From Cristatella mucedo (lineage: Eukaryota; Bryozoa; Phylactolaemata; Cristatellidae), in assembly GCA_009760855.2 (NCBI GenBank), contig WPIO01000355.1:1-64000 (forward strand): a stretch of 64,000 nt of DNA, in the 5' to 3' direction. The notes below the pieces were generated by a model. It was not told where the DNA came from, made no database searches, and saw only the letters and a list, made by a program, of their open reading frames with translations. Positions within the stretch are counted from its first letter, which is position 1. Each line of letters opens with the position of its first letter. Of the stretch, positions 34,401 to 45,480 are shown piece by piece. The translations under genes were made by a program, and so were the position numbers.

Positions 34401-36411
34401 CGGTAGGGTGAAACTGACGGACGGTGAAGTCAACGGCTCGATAGTTCGATAGTGAGTGGAAAATAATAGTAGCTCGGCCACATGCCAGAGATGAGGCAGA
34501 TTATTGCTCTTTGCATGCAACCGCTAGGAACTAATAACGTAGAAATTGCTGCAGCTGTGGCCAGAGCCTGCTGCATCGCAGCGTTAGGTGTAGCAACTGT
34601 ATGGCCACGGGGTTACACCTTCTGAATTGGCTTGGAGTCGACCAGAGTGCCGTCGCACGATGGAGAACGATTGTACACCTGCGATATCAGGGAAAGAAAA
34701 GTGCATGCAGCGGTAGAGTTTTCTAAGCCGGTGGGTTTCGAGGAAAGCAAAACAAAGCATGGAGGGACTACCGGATTAATATGCGAGGGACTTCCACAAC
34801 AATCAGCCTCTGCTGTCTGGCGCGAGATCTTGTGGTTTACGGTTTCGTCCGGGCCATGTCAGAGCTGAGGTGAACTGCAAAACAGGATGGAACTGACGTT
34901 GGAATCGCTCAGCCAAACAGGTGGCTTACTATGTAAACCTCGCTGGTCACATTCGTGAAAATTTCAGGTGACAGATTCCTGCCAAGCTCTTTTTTAGTCA
35001 ATCTAGGCTAAGGGTCGCCTGCTAGAGATCTTGTACCTGCATGTGAGTTTTCAGGCTCCAAAGTCGTCTGTTTCTATTGTTGGCACTTTTAGCTCTCAAC
35101 TCATTAAGGCCGTAAAGTAGATAGACCTATTCAAAATTAATGAATCCGTATATTAGGAAGGAGTTCCCGTGCCGGCATACTTAAGTTCATGGTTGTAGCA
35201 TGTGGTACTCGTTAGCAGGGCTGGGAAGTACCAACTTCATTCATAATTGCTGTGCCTTAAAAAGCTTGGCAGGCATTATTCGCCCACAGCTAGTTGTTCA
35301 TGACTACATTTCAAAAGCTTTAGTTTACTGGTTTCAGCAAATATTGATTTATGTAAACGTTATTTCAATGTAAATGCTATAAGCAGTAACGTTGCCGAAA
35401 ATGCTGTATGTTCTTAGACCTACCAATTTCAACGAGACTACGACAAGGGCTTCAAATCTACGAAGAAGTCTAGTTGTAGAGTAACTCCTGGCAGTCCATC
35501 AGCTGAAAATAATAAAAAGCGCAGATGTGTTTATCCTATTTCATGCATAATCCGAATGAGGTGCTCCACGAAGTATTGTAAGAGTCAGCTGGGCATGGTC
35601 CCGAGCTCATTTAGGTTAAATGATAGAAACAAGCAAGTTTTTCTACAGCGCCTTCATAGAATAGCCTCTATTGCAGGCGTGTTCTAAACTCAGCAAGAGA
35701 ATGGGCAGGCACAAGTTGATGGCCAGCATATCTTTTCTGTCAAGCGAGCGCTGCAGAGCACTTACTGTCATCGTACTTAGATAAGCATTCAGGAGCACAC
35801 TAAAAAGTGCTCAAGACTACAGGTGGGTTAGCCCACTCTTTTGTAATACACATAATTAAGCACTGTTAATCACTGAACACACACAGGCAGAAAAATATTT
35901 CTACCGAGGTAGATATATATTAGCATATCAATCTCGCCGTCATTGGCTACTTGTAAAGTCTATACTGAGAATATCAAAAGTGTCTAATGTTTGTACTGAG
36001 CGAAGGCTGAGAGAGAAAACTGCATAGCCGGACTTTTTTTTATTTAGTTAAACCGGTTGATTACTCGCTCAGCATTCTTACGTGAGCTCCGAGATTTGGG
36101 AACGTATCTACATAAGGGCGAGCGATTAAGTTGTTCTCAGTAAGAAAATGGCCTGACCACACCATCAATCGGTTGCAGTCGATGGAGCCCATGCATGCCA
36201 CCAGTGGCAACTGGGCATGTGATAGCACAAGAAAATATAAGGCCTGAACTTTAGTAACAGACTCTTGAACAAGTTACTCTGTGTTCTATGAAGCTAGCAT
36301 TAGTTTTTTCGTAGTGGTGTTAAGTTTCAAAGTTTGAGATCAAGCGTTTGTGTAGGGTTACCGATGCAGCTGTAACTGTTTTGTGTAAAGTAACTATTTC
36401 ACGTGTAACTC
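34400..36411 (-). repeat. Unit U3, segment E: 5' flank
   Basis: Matches 41.7-43.43 kb (minus), 10.26-11.25 kb (plus) and 62.5-64.0 kb (plus). It keeps about 300 bp at 34440-34742 that U4 lacks. No gene is supported; the frame 34632-34868 is not preserved elsewhere. Confidence 0.8.
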
Positions 36412-37154
36412 TGTACCCAGGCTGGGTTCGGTTGGCTGGGACCGGACGGCTATAGTGAGGGTTAGGGTCACCGGCTAGGCCGGGGTCGGACCCTACGGCA
36501 CGGCCGGATGTATGCGGTGACGTGAAGTCACCGGGGCTCTTGGGTACGGGAAGTTGGCCAAGTAAGTCGTGGTGTTGGAGGCTCCCGGTCTCGCCGAGTG
36601 ATGCATCTGGATTCGTGCAGGCGTGCTCCGGCGATGCTGCCACGCACGCAAGGGAACTAGTACCCAAGGCCCGAGCTGATCTGGATAGCTCGCTCGTTGT
36701 TGACTTGTTTATACCGCGTTCCCCCCCCCCCGTGTAGTGTGTTCGTGACCCAGCCCGTGTGTTGGCGTCTTACGGTGGGAGCTTACGACTGTGGCAGTTG
36801 TCGACTTGGACTAGCCAGCAGTTACTCAGCCAGCCGGGTTTTGGACGGCGTACGCTCGTACTGTTGGATCCGGAGTCGGTACAACGACAGGACTGCAGAA
36901 GCCGACTGACCCAGCTAACACGTTTGTTCGCGCTTGCTGCGTCGTCTTGTGCCCCCGTAGTGTATTGTGTATAGGACCATCCCTGTAGACTTGTTTAGTT
37001 GCTCTGTTGTTGTTGGCGCATGCGTTAATATAAAGAGGTTTAAAAGGACGGCCGCTCGTCTTACCCTAGCTCGGTGGCATGGCGAGCGGCAGCGTGGCCG
37101 GAGTATGGCTGGGTTTAGCTGGAATTAGCCTTTGACCCCAGGAACTCGGTTACA
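36412..37154 (+). mobile_element. Probable solo LTR, about 743 bp
   Basis: An insert present only in U3. It begins TGTACCCAGG and ends CTCGGTTACA, with inverted termini TGTA...TACA, and is flanked by ACTC (36408-36411) and ACTT (37155-37158). Units U4 (43.41 kb) and U7 (62.49 kb) are uninterrupted at this point. It is GC-rich unlike its surroundings, has a C11 run at 36721-36731 and a TATA-like AATATAAAGAGG near 37029. No gag or pol sequence is inside, so a single LTR left by recombination is the simplest reading. A DNA transposon with 4-bp duplication is an alternative. The orientation is set only by the TATA-like site. Confidence 0.6.
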
Positions 37155-37430
37155 ACTTAAATGGCATTTAGATTGTGCTACCGAGTGGCAATGTGAGAGC
37201 TTCACACAGCATGCCTCTAATGGCCTATTGGTAAAGAACTACATCTTGCGAGGGATGCTAGTGTAGACTTGATGCTTCTAATGCTTTGAGTAGCTTGCGT
37301 GAGATGCCGTAATTAAGGAAAGCCTGATTCTTAAAAAAAAATATGTAGAACTGTAGCAAGACCAGCTTTCGGAGCTTCCACGACCATAAAGTAAATTAGT
37401 ATATGAGGTCTAAGCATCATTTACATCGAT
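37155..37430 (-). repeat. Unit U3, segment D
   Basis: Matches 43.44-43.68 kb (minus) and 62.2-62.48 kb (plus), with GCAATGTGAGAGCTTCACAC near 37188 and GGAGCTTCCACGACC near 37371. It is shorter than in U4. Confidence 0.75.
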
Positions 37431-38215
37431 TACAGATTCAAAACGTCCTTTAATTTAACTCGCCCACAGTAGTCTACATATATGCTGTAAATGCTTCTGA
37501 AGCCATGGCTAAAGTGCAGTGCTGAAAGCGTCCACCAATACATAGCAAATACCGGTCCAACCAGAGCTTCAAGCAATGGTGTCTCACCTGTTCGCTTATC
37601 CTCGGTTGCACATTCGTCTAAGGCTGCATGCTGGGCAGGCAGCAAGCAAGCCTGTTTTTCAACACTGAGTCATATTAGTCAATAGGAAATCCCGGACCTC
37701 ACTGGTCCGCTTGTGCTACACAGCCATTTAAGTTGATAGACAATTACTGCCAGCACAAAGACTAGGAAGTCCTTCAAACGTCTCAATAGGTAATACAAAC
37801 TTGTGTGAATGGAATGAAAAGTACTGATATTGATTTGGCTGTATTTTTTTGCGCTTTTCAGGCCATGGCAAACTGAATGGGGCTTTAGCTCTATGCACCG
37901 ACGGCGTTCAATGATCCAGGTGAAGAGAAGAGAGATACAGGGAAAGCTTAAATGAGTCGTGTGAATACTCGCGATAGTTATGTGCCTCTCAGCCCAACAG
38001 GTCTAGACATGTCGATAGTATACCGGTCAGTGGTCCACCATATGTGCTCTGCGGTTGCTAAACGAAGCAGGGATTCAGTAGACTCTACTTTGTGCACCAT
38101 CTTGGAACAACACAGAAGTAGTATGTTTTCCTAATTCTGGCCCGTCTTTTTCATTTCCGAGTCCTCGCACCACCTTCTCTTCTGAATCGATTACTTAGAA
38201 GAGTTTGCAGCTACC
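37430..38215 (-). repeat. Unit U3, segment C
   Basis: Matches 43.88-44.9 kb in the same text direction and 17.98-18.66 kb inverted. It abuts the truncated 3' side of the U4 LINE-B at about 38215. No gene is supported. Confidence 0.75.
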
Positions 38216-39265
38216 CTATGACATAGCTTTAAGGAAGAAACGTATCAAATAGTGTTTTTTTTGAAGATGCCTGACTACAGCTTGCTTAATAGGTGCTGGG
38301 ATATGACATGAATCTAATGACATAATAGTGACGTTAGTTATGCATGGCAACAGCAGGTCAATGCAATGTTGGAGCAGGACAGTGGGAATTAGGACCAGAG
38401 GACTTGTTTTCTTCATTGCTTGAGATACGATTTTTAGGATTAAATCACTAGTGACCTGCTTAAATGCAGACATTGAGGTGACGCGAGGAACCGAAGAACA
38501 TTATTCTAATGGGGAGGTTGTCATCGCCGAGATGGATTCCCTGATCTTTTCTATTTTCTCTGCAAATAATCGAGAGACGCAATCTGCTAGATCATCACAA
38601 GGATCATCAGGTAAGGAGCTAATCTAGGAGCGGTTGACGGGATGGTTTATCGTTTACATCAGCTTTTTTGGATTGTGCATTTGTGATTTAACAATGTTTC
38701 TAAAGAAGCTAGGCTTGGCCTTTTCTGGGATCGATTTGTACGACCTGCAGTAGTCTGCATATGCCTGTCGATGGACCGTCAGTCCTGATCTTGTGTATGC
38801 TTTTTTAAGCTTGGGTTTAGTAGAACTGGCTAGTTGAGTTTCTGTGGTAAACCACAGGCCCTCTGGTCAAGGGTACACTGTGGGCTTCGTTAGAGGTGCA
38901 AACTCGTCGAGCGTATCAGCTAGTGTCGTGTTGCAGCTACCTACCAATGATGATTGATCGGAGGGAGGACTGAGCAGCAGAGGTGCAGCTGATTATCTCC
39001 CACAAATAGGATTAATGTCAAGGATCTTGAGGTTTCGCGATTCTAAGGTTATTTTGGAGGAGAAGGTCGGTACACACGGTAGATTGAATGAGATCTGCAT
39101 GTGGTCAGATAAGCAGGATATGGTAATAATTGGTGATAACATAGTGCACTTTCATGAGAAAATCATGCCAAGTGTGTGACGCTTGATTTGGTACAATAGT
39201 GTGACCTTCTTGTGACCTTGGCCTGACCCTATTGTGACCTTTGTGTGACCCTTGATGTGGATGAT
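38215..39265 (-). mobile_element. LINE-B downstream of U4, 3' half missing
   Basis: Minus-strand element with endonuclease end, linker (complement of RQAYADYCRSYKSIPEKAKPSF-like sequence, 38700-38790) and the first RT block (CIDLLLPCITNVTIMSLDSC, 38300-38370). It stops where segment C of U3 begins, so the RT core, C-terminus and tail are absent. The gene-proximal edge has the same 11-bp tandem array (39165-39265) as the LINE-B of U1. Confidence 0.83.
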
Positions 39266-39269
39266 GATA

Positions 39270-40135
39270 AAGGTGCCTTAACGATTGCACTTTAATTAAT
39301 AGTACTACATTGTGCTTTTTCAGACTCACTCTTACTCTCTTTCTCACTCAGACCACTTCTCGTGGATTCAGAACTCCATTTCAAGTGTGAACATCGGCCG
39401 AGTGCTACCAGCTGAAGTGGCAGAATTTCAAAATGCCACAGTCCAAAATTCTTTAGCCACGGTTTTATGGAACGATACGTTCCACTTGCTTTAGGGAGTA
39501 AGTGAAAATGCACCGCAACTCTGAGGCAAAAAAGACTAAGACGAGATCGCCAAACAGCAGTTTCTTATTAAATGTTACGAAGCAAGATCAAGAAAAGCAT
39601 TCCTGTCGGTTCAGCGTTCCATTGCATCATGCAGGGCTCTTTCGCTTCGTCGCAGCAAAACGAGATGACGTAGCAGGACGAGCTCGTTTCGTGGTAGCAA
39701 GTACACAGGCACACATTTGTGCGGCCAGTAAATATGCACAACTGGCATGTCGCCTGTCTGATCGTCAGGTCGAATATCAGGCAGCCGCCACGTTACGCCC
39801 AACGAACCTGGTGCTAGCGACCAGAGTCCACTCGCTGCTGCAGGGATTCAGGCATCCTTAGCTCGTGCCCATTTTTCCAAGGTGGCTCGACGCAGGCAAA
39901 GTACTTCGGCAAATGCATTGGCAGCAGCAGTTGTTACGTCGTCCAGTGGACACCAAGGTAGGACGCAGGACTCCAACCCTCCTAAATACTACGGCTGCAT
40001 GGCTCAAGCTCATCCGGGCACACATAGCAAGGCTTGGCACACAGCTACGCTTCGTCGCCAGCTACAGCTGTCGGTAAATGAGATAACCCCGGAAATCTCT
40101 CACACACAAACGTAAATAGCCGAACGCCACAGACT
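39270..40135 (-). repeat. 3' flank of the intact GT14 gene (segment F-proximal)
   Basis: Immediately downstream of the stop codon and shared with U1 and U3. It probably contains the 3' untranslated region. A gene-sense ATTAAA near 39293-39288, also present in U1, is a candidate poly(A) signal about 840 bp from the stop. The plus-strand frame at 39865-40077 begins at GTG and is judged noncoding. Confidence 0.7.
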
Positions 40136-41419
40136 TTAGCGGCCAGTTCTTGTTGCAGCCTCCCTCGCAAGTATCATCTCCACGAGGCAGCGCACTGCTA
40201 TCGGGTCGTCATCGAAGTGCAGCTTGTTGACGAACGGCTCCGGGCGACCGGCGACGAGTCGCGGCAGGTCGGCGGACGCGAAAATGCAAATGCCACGAAC
40301 GAAGCGGCCGCCGCATCCTCCGCCGCCGTACCACTGGATAGCACGCGTCGGCGAATGCCGCCAGACGCCACCTGGCGTGTTGGGCAGAGCCAGAAGTGTC
40401 GCGAAGTAATGCTCCTCCGGTGCGTACGTGTCGCTGAACCAGTCGTACAACTGCTGTGCGAAGCCGTCCTTATCAAGCAGGTACTCGACGAACGCCCGGC
40501 TAAACTCGGCGTTCCCACAGCTCTTGTAGATAATCAAGTTTTTTGGCACTGGTGTCTTTGCCTTCTGTGGGTGGGGACATCTAACCGTTTTATTGTAGGC
40601 GTCTCTGCACCAAAATGAGTGTACCTGCCGCCTCAGATTCGCCGGCTTTTCTATGTACACGTGACTAGAGCCATTCATCGAGCTCAGCATCTGCACCAAC
40701 TCGTAGTTCGTTTTCAGTGGCAGCTCTTGACCGGCCAGATTGATGAAATAGCGCCACCTTATGGATGACTTGCTCGCCAGCTGCATGCATTCGAGGTCGG
40801 CCTTCATCTGAGACGCACTTGCATAGACGAAGTCCTCGTCGAGTGTGGCCAGCCGGACATTGGGCAAACATTTGGCAAGGCGACGCATGTCTGTAATAAA
40901 CTCGGGCGGTGCCTTGGCATCTGCGTGTATGCAGTAGAAGTTGTGAGGTGCGTGGATGGCTCTCAGCAGGAGCTCGACTTGTGTGGCGCACGTGTGCACG
41001 CGAAGTCCGTAGGCGAGCGGGAAGTCTAGCTCCTCAGCCGTGGCTGCAGACGGACGCCGGAAGCTGGCACTCAGCTCGGCACAGGACATGCAGCCGATGC
41101 TGGCATCTCGGTAGCACGGGAATGACGCCGAATTGTTAGCGACGAGCGAGCGAACGAATTCCTGCTCGGCTGCTTCTCCCAGTGCTAGCCGGAAGCAGCG
41201 AACGGCGTCGTAATTCTCGTATGCTGCGACCCAATCTGCCGGAGGTTTGTCCATTGAGCCTTTGGACAACTGACAGGTATTGACAATAGGCGTCCTAACT
41301 GGGTAGAGTCCGCCGACCCGTTGCTGTCTACTAACGGTCGCTGCAATCCATCCTGCTGCTAGAAGGAGCACGAGGACGCCGCAAGCGGTCGCAAGAGCAC
41401 GGCGGACCATATGCTGCAT
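40136..41419 (-). CDS. GT14 beta-1,6-N-acetylglucosaminyltransferase (GCNT/core-2-like), intact, intronless
   Basis: Predicted 427-residue Golgi type II membrane enzyme. GT14 enzymes transfer GlcNAc from UDP-GlcNAc in beta-1,6 linkage, for example to branch mucin-type core 1 O-glycans; the acceptor here is unknown. A short cytoplasmic tail precedes a signal anchor (residues 9-29, GVLVLLLAAGWIAA), then a stem and the catalytic domain from about 131 (DFPLAYGLRVHT). Family blocks are FYCIHADAKAP (161-171), SSIRWRYFINLAGQELPLK (218-236) and DTYAPEEHYFATL (330-342). Glu336 aligns with the catalytic Glu of mouse C2GnT1 (Glu320). C369, C378 and C411 keep the family spacing. N-glycosylation sequons lie at 95, 249 and 276. 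The frame is open to an in-frame TAG at 41503-41501, but 41464 is GTG; the first ATG is 41419, giving the family's usual length (C2GnT1 has 428). No intron or frame break is seen. Which GCNT paralogue it is cannot be told. Confidence 0.93.
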   Translation of the reverse strand: MQHMVRRALATACGVLVLLLAAGWIAATVSRQQRVGGLYPVRTPIVNTCQLSKGSMDKPPADWVAAYENYDAVRCFRLALGEAAEQEFVRSLVANNSASFPCYRDASIGCMSCAELSASFRRPSAATAEELDFPLAYGLRVHTCATQVELLLRAIHAPHNFYCIHADAKAPPEFITDMRRLAKCLPNVRLATLDEDFVYASASQMKADLECMQLASKSSIRWRYFINLAGQELPLKTNYELVQMLSSMNGSSHVYIEKPANLRRQVHSFWCRDAYNKTVRCPHPQKAKTPVPKNLIIYKSCGNAEFSRAFVEYLLDKDGFAQQLYDWFSDTYAPEEHYFATLLALPNTPGGVWRHSPTRAIQWYGGGGCGGRFVRGICIFASADLPRLVAGRPEPFVNKLHFDDDPIAVRCLVEMILAREAATRTGR

Positions 41420-41540
41420 TGGCAGAGTACGGCACTTGAAGAGCTGCAAGGTACAGCGACTCACTTCAGCTGGCCCGTTCCGGAGCTCCTCTTTGACGAA
41501 CTAGAGTTCCAGATTTAGCAAGTGAGAAGGAAAGACAGTC

Positions 41541-41563
41541 AGAGAGAGAGAAAGAATGAGGAA

Positions 41564-41623
<60 letters not shown>

Positions 41624-41690
41624 GAAAAATAAAGAGAAAGATGGACAGAGTGAGAAAGAGCAAGCGAGAGAGAGAGAAAGAACTTATTTC
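41541..41690 (-). repeat. (CT)n tract upstream of the intact GT14 gene
   Basis: GA repeats on the plus strand, CT in gene sense, about 120 bp before the ATG. It is the longest and purest tract among the minus-strand units. An open frame through it (41753-41466) starts at TTG and is a by-product of the repeat. It may lie in the 5' untranslated region; a regulatory role is not shown by sequence. Confidence 0.92.
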
Positions 41691-41699
41691 AGTGCGAGA

Positions 41700-43440
41700 G
41701 CGATAGGGTGCAGCGACGGACGGTGAACTCAAAGGCTCGATATAAGAGAGCAAAACAAAGCATGGTAGGACTACTGGTCTAATAGGCCATGGACTTCCAC
41801 TACAATCAGCAACTGCTGTCTGGCAATAGACCTTGTGGTTAGCGGTTTAGTCTGGCAGCTGTAAGGGTTGAGGCGAGCCACTAACAGGATGGACCTGACG
41901 TGGGAAGTGCTAAGTCAAACAGGCGGTTACCTATATAAACTTCACTGGTCGCATGCTTGGAATTTTCAGAAGAAGGATTTCGGCCATCATCTTCTATAGT
42001 AGTTCTAGGCTACCGGTCGCCTGCTAGAGATTTTGAACCTGGCAGTGCGTTTTTTGGGCTCCATAGCGATCTGTTCCTATTGTTGGCACTGTAAGCTCTA
42101 AGTTCACAAGGGCCCTGAAGTATGTAGACCTATTCAAAATAAATGAATCCGTGTATTAGGAACGAGTGGCCCTGCCGGCATACTTAAATTCATAGTCATA
42201 CCACCTGGTATTCGTTAGCAGGGCTTGGAAGTGCCAGCTTTATCCATATTTGCAGTACATTAAAAAGCTTGGCAGGCATTATTCGCTCAGGATTTGTTGT
42301 TAGTGACGACAGATCAAGAGCTTTAGTAGACTGCTTTCAGCGATTGTTGATTTCTTTCACGGTATTTCAGTGTGTAAATACTTTAAAGAGTAATGTTGCT
42401 GAAAATGCTGTGCCTTCTCAGACGTAACAATTTCAACGAGACTATGAAAAGTGCTCCAAATCTACGAAGAAGTCCACTCGTAGAGTAACTAATGGCAATC
42501 CATCAGCTGAAATTAATCTAGCACACAGACGTGTTAACCCTTTTTCATGAATAGTCCGAATGATGTGCTCCACGAAATATTGTTAGTGTCGGCTGGGCAC
42601 GATCTCGAGTTCATTTAGGTTAAATAAAAGGAATAGGCAAGCTTTTTTGTATCACCCTCGTAGAATAGCATCAATTGTAGGTGTCCTCTAAACTCAGCAA
42701 GAGAATCGGCAGACACTAGTTGGTGGCCAGAATATTTTCTTATTCAAGCGAGCACTGCAGAGCACTTACTATCATCTTTCTTAAGTACGCATTTAAGAGC
42801 GCACAAGAAATAACTCGCGACTACTGGTTTGTTGGCCCACTGTTTTTTACTACACATAATTACGCACTGTTGATGGCCAAACGCACATAGGTAGAAAAAC
42901 AATTCTACCGACGTCGGATATAATAGCATACCATCCTCGCCCTTGTCGGCAACCTCCAAAGTCCAAAATCAAACTACCAGTAGCGAATAATGTTTGTATT
43001 GAGCGAAGGCTGAGAGAGAAAACAATGTCGCCGGATTTTTGTATTTAGTTGAATTGCTTGATCGGTCGCCGGCATTCCTGCTTAAGCATGGAGATGCGGA
43101 ACGTGTCAACATATGTACCGGCTTGTAAGTTGTTTGCTGTTAGAAAATAGCCCGATCACACCACCAATTCGTTGCTTCCAATCCAGGGAGCCGGTAGATG
43201 CAACCAGGCACAACGGAGCGTCTGATAACACGAGAAAATGTAGGGTCTGAACTCTAGTAACAGACTGTTGAACAATTTACTTTGCTTTCTGTGAAGCCAG
43301 TATTACTCTTTTAGTACTAGAGTAACGTTTCAATGTTTGAGATTAAGCGTTTGTGTAAGGTTAGTGATGCAGCTGTTACTGTCTTGTGTAAAGTAGCTAT
43401 TGCACATGTAACTCAAACGAAAGGCAGATCGTGATGCCGA
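41700..43440 (-). repeat. Unit U4, segment E: 5' flank of the intact gene
   Basis: Matches segment E of U1, U3 and U7. Relative to U1 and U3 it lacks about 300 bp at 41742/41743, between CGATAT and AAGAGAGCAAAAC. If the promoter lies here, the intact copy has a different proximal promoter from its dead relatives. No core promoter was identified. Confidence 0.78.
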
Positions 43441-45480
43441 GTGGCAACGTGAGAGCTTCACAGAGCAAGCCTCTATTGGCCAATGGGTAAAGAACTACAT
43501 CTAGCCAGGTACACTAGGGTAGAATGGGTGTGACAAAAGCTTTAAGTGGCTTGTCTGGGGCGACTACATTTTGGAAATCTGATTCTTAAAATATTACGTA
43601 CACAAGTAGGAAGACTAGCCTTCGGAGCTTCCACGACCGTAAAGTGAAATAAGATATGCTGTCTAAGCATCATTTACATCAATTTTATATTCGGAACGTT
43701 TGGCGAACAGGATACATTCGTGACCTAAATTTGACGTCATGGATAATAAAATGATACCATTGCAATACAAAAGACACACTCCTGAGTCTTTTAAATGCAT
43801 CGGGTGATATGACCGATTTGCCCGGTCAAATACTGGCACGGTTGAATAAGCGGTTTTTAATCCGGAGACTGCACATTTAACTCGGCCACACTAGTCTGCT
43901 ATTGCCGTAGCTGCTTCTTAAGCATGGCAAAAGTGCCGTGCTCAGGACCTCCGTCAATACATAGCATCTCATATTTTGCACCAGTTCTCCTAGCAATGCC
44001 GGCTTACCTGTTCGCTTATCCTCGGTTGCACGTCTGTCTGATTCGGCAAGTAGAGCTGCAAGCAAGCCTCTTTGTAGACACTGAGTCAGGCTATTCATTG
44101 GGAAATCGACCAGTCACCTGTCTGCTTGTCCTACACAGGCATTCTAGTTGATATAATCTTACTTCCAACAAAAGGACAATTAATTGCTTCAAAAGTCCCT
44201 TTACACAATTTCAATGGTGGCCAAGAGAGTGCTACTGTTGATTGATATCAATCAGAATTTGCTTGCACGGGGCAGTTGACGCAAACTGAATGCATTTCCA
44301 GGTTGAAGCACCTATGGCACCCAGCTATAAAGGTAAAGATGAGATGCCAGGAAAGCTTAAATGAGTCAGATGTCGCTAGTGATTTAAATCGTAGCCCAAC
44401 AGTACTAGACATATCGACCAGATGCTTGTAAGTCGTTCATTTGATGTACTCTTGGATCTCTGATTACATTGTGTGCACTTTTGTCTATCAACGTTTCTGG
44501 GCTCTAGTAGGAATCTACTTAGTGCTCAGTCTTGCAATGACACAGTCGCAGTTTCATTAGCACCCAAGCCAGAACTTGGCAGCAGCCAGCAGGAGGGAGT
44601 TAAAAACCAACCGTGGGGGTAAGAGTAGTAAAAATGAACGACCGAACCGTTATGCAGTTCGTGGGCCGTCGTTTCTCGCTGGAAGCGAAGAGGCGATATT
44701 GTCCTCATTCAGGCAGAAATTCTTAATTCTTGGGCCTCGTACCATCTATTGTGAATGAATTAATTAGAAGACTGCTTCTCCTCGGATACCCTACTTTTAG
44801 GAAGGAAACTCTTAGATAGCTTGTTCCTAAACCTTCAAAATCACCACGTTGATGTCATAAAATCCCAAGAATTGATTTCCTACGAAAAGAAACTAGGAAC
44901 ACACACATTCTTGCAGAAGCAGCACTTTATACCGAACACAAACGCTGTGAATTTTCACTTCAGTGTGGTTCGTATATAGTACAGAAGGCCAGCCGACGAC
45001 CCAAGCGGCCAGCTGGTAATCCTATGCAGGGAGAGCAGAGTGATCACGAATCGCATTGTCCCTCTCACCCACTGGAGTCCCACTCCTCAACCGCGGCTGT
45101 GCACTGGCCCACCTGGTTGCAAATCCAGCAAGTGTTTACAATCGGGTTACTATTAGTAGAGGAACGATACCGGCCTGTTTTCAAACCATGCCAGTGATTG
45201 ACCAGTGTACAGCGGCTGAGCACCGGCCTAATATAATCCTGCATGCCCTGTGATCGTAAGACTACAAATAGCCAGCAGTATCATGTATAAATGGAAAGTA
45301 AAATGCAGCATCGAGCAATCCAAGGCCCTACGAAAACGACACAAAGTATCCAGCCATGTGACAAAGACATCACAGTATTACAATAACAGGCAGCATTAAC
45401 AGCTGACTTCTAAGGCAGGCTGGCTACCTCAAGGCCCTTAGAAATACACATACTATTATTTAACCGAAATCGCATGCCCT
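43440..45480 (-). repeat. Unit U4, segments D and C
   Basis: D (43440-43880) matches 62.0-62.5 and 49.13-49.6 kb; C (43880-45300) matches 17.4-18.66 kb inverted and 37.43-38.2 kb. No gene is supported; short frames such as 43924-44151 are not conserved between copies. Confidence 0.75.

Noticed and set aside
36522-36974. Overlapping short frames in the GC-rich insert
   Set aside because: Three overlapping frames without family motifs, inside a probable solo LTR.
41420-41464. Longer version of the intact GT14 protein starting at 41464
   Set aside because: The codon at 41464 is GTG. In an animal gene the first in-frame ATG is 41419, which also gives the usual family length.
41466-41753. Upstream frame of Leu/Ser repeats before the intact gene
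   Set aside because: It starts at TTG and simply reads the (CT)n tract; similar meaningless frames occur at every CT tract (2754-2990, 11243-11452, 57190-57426).
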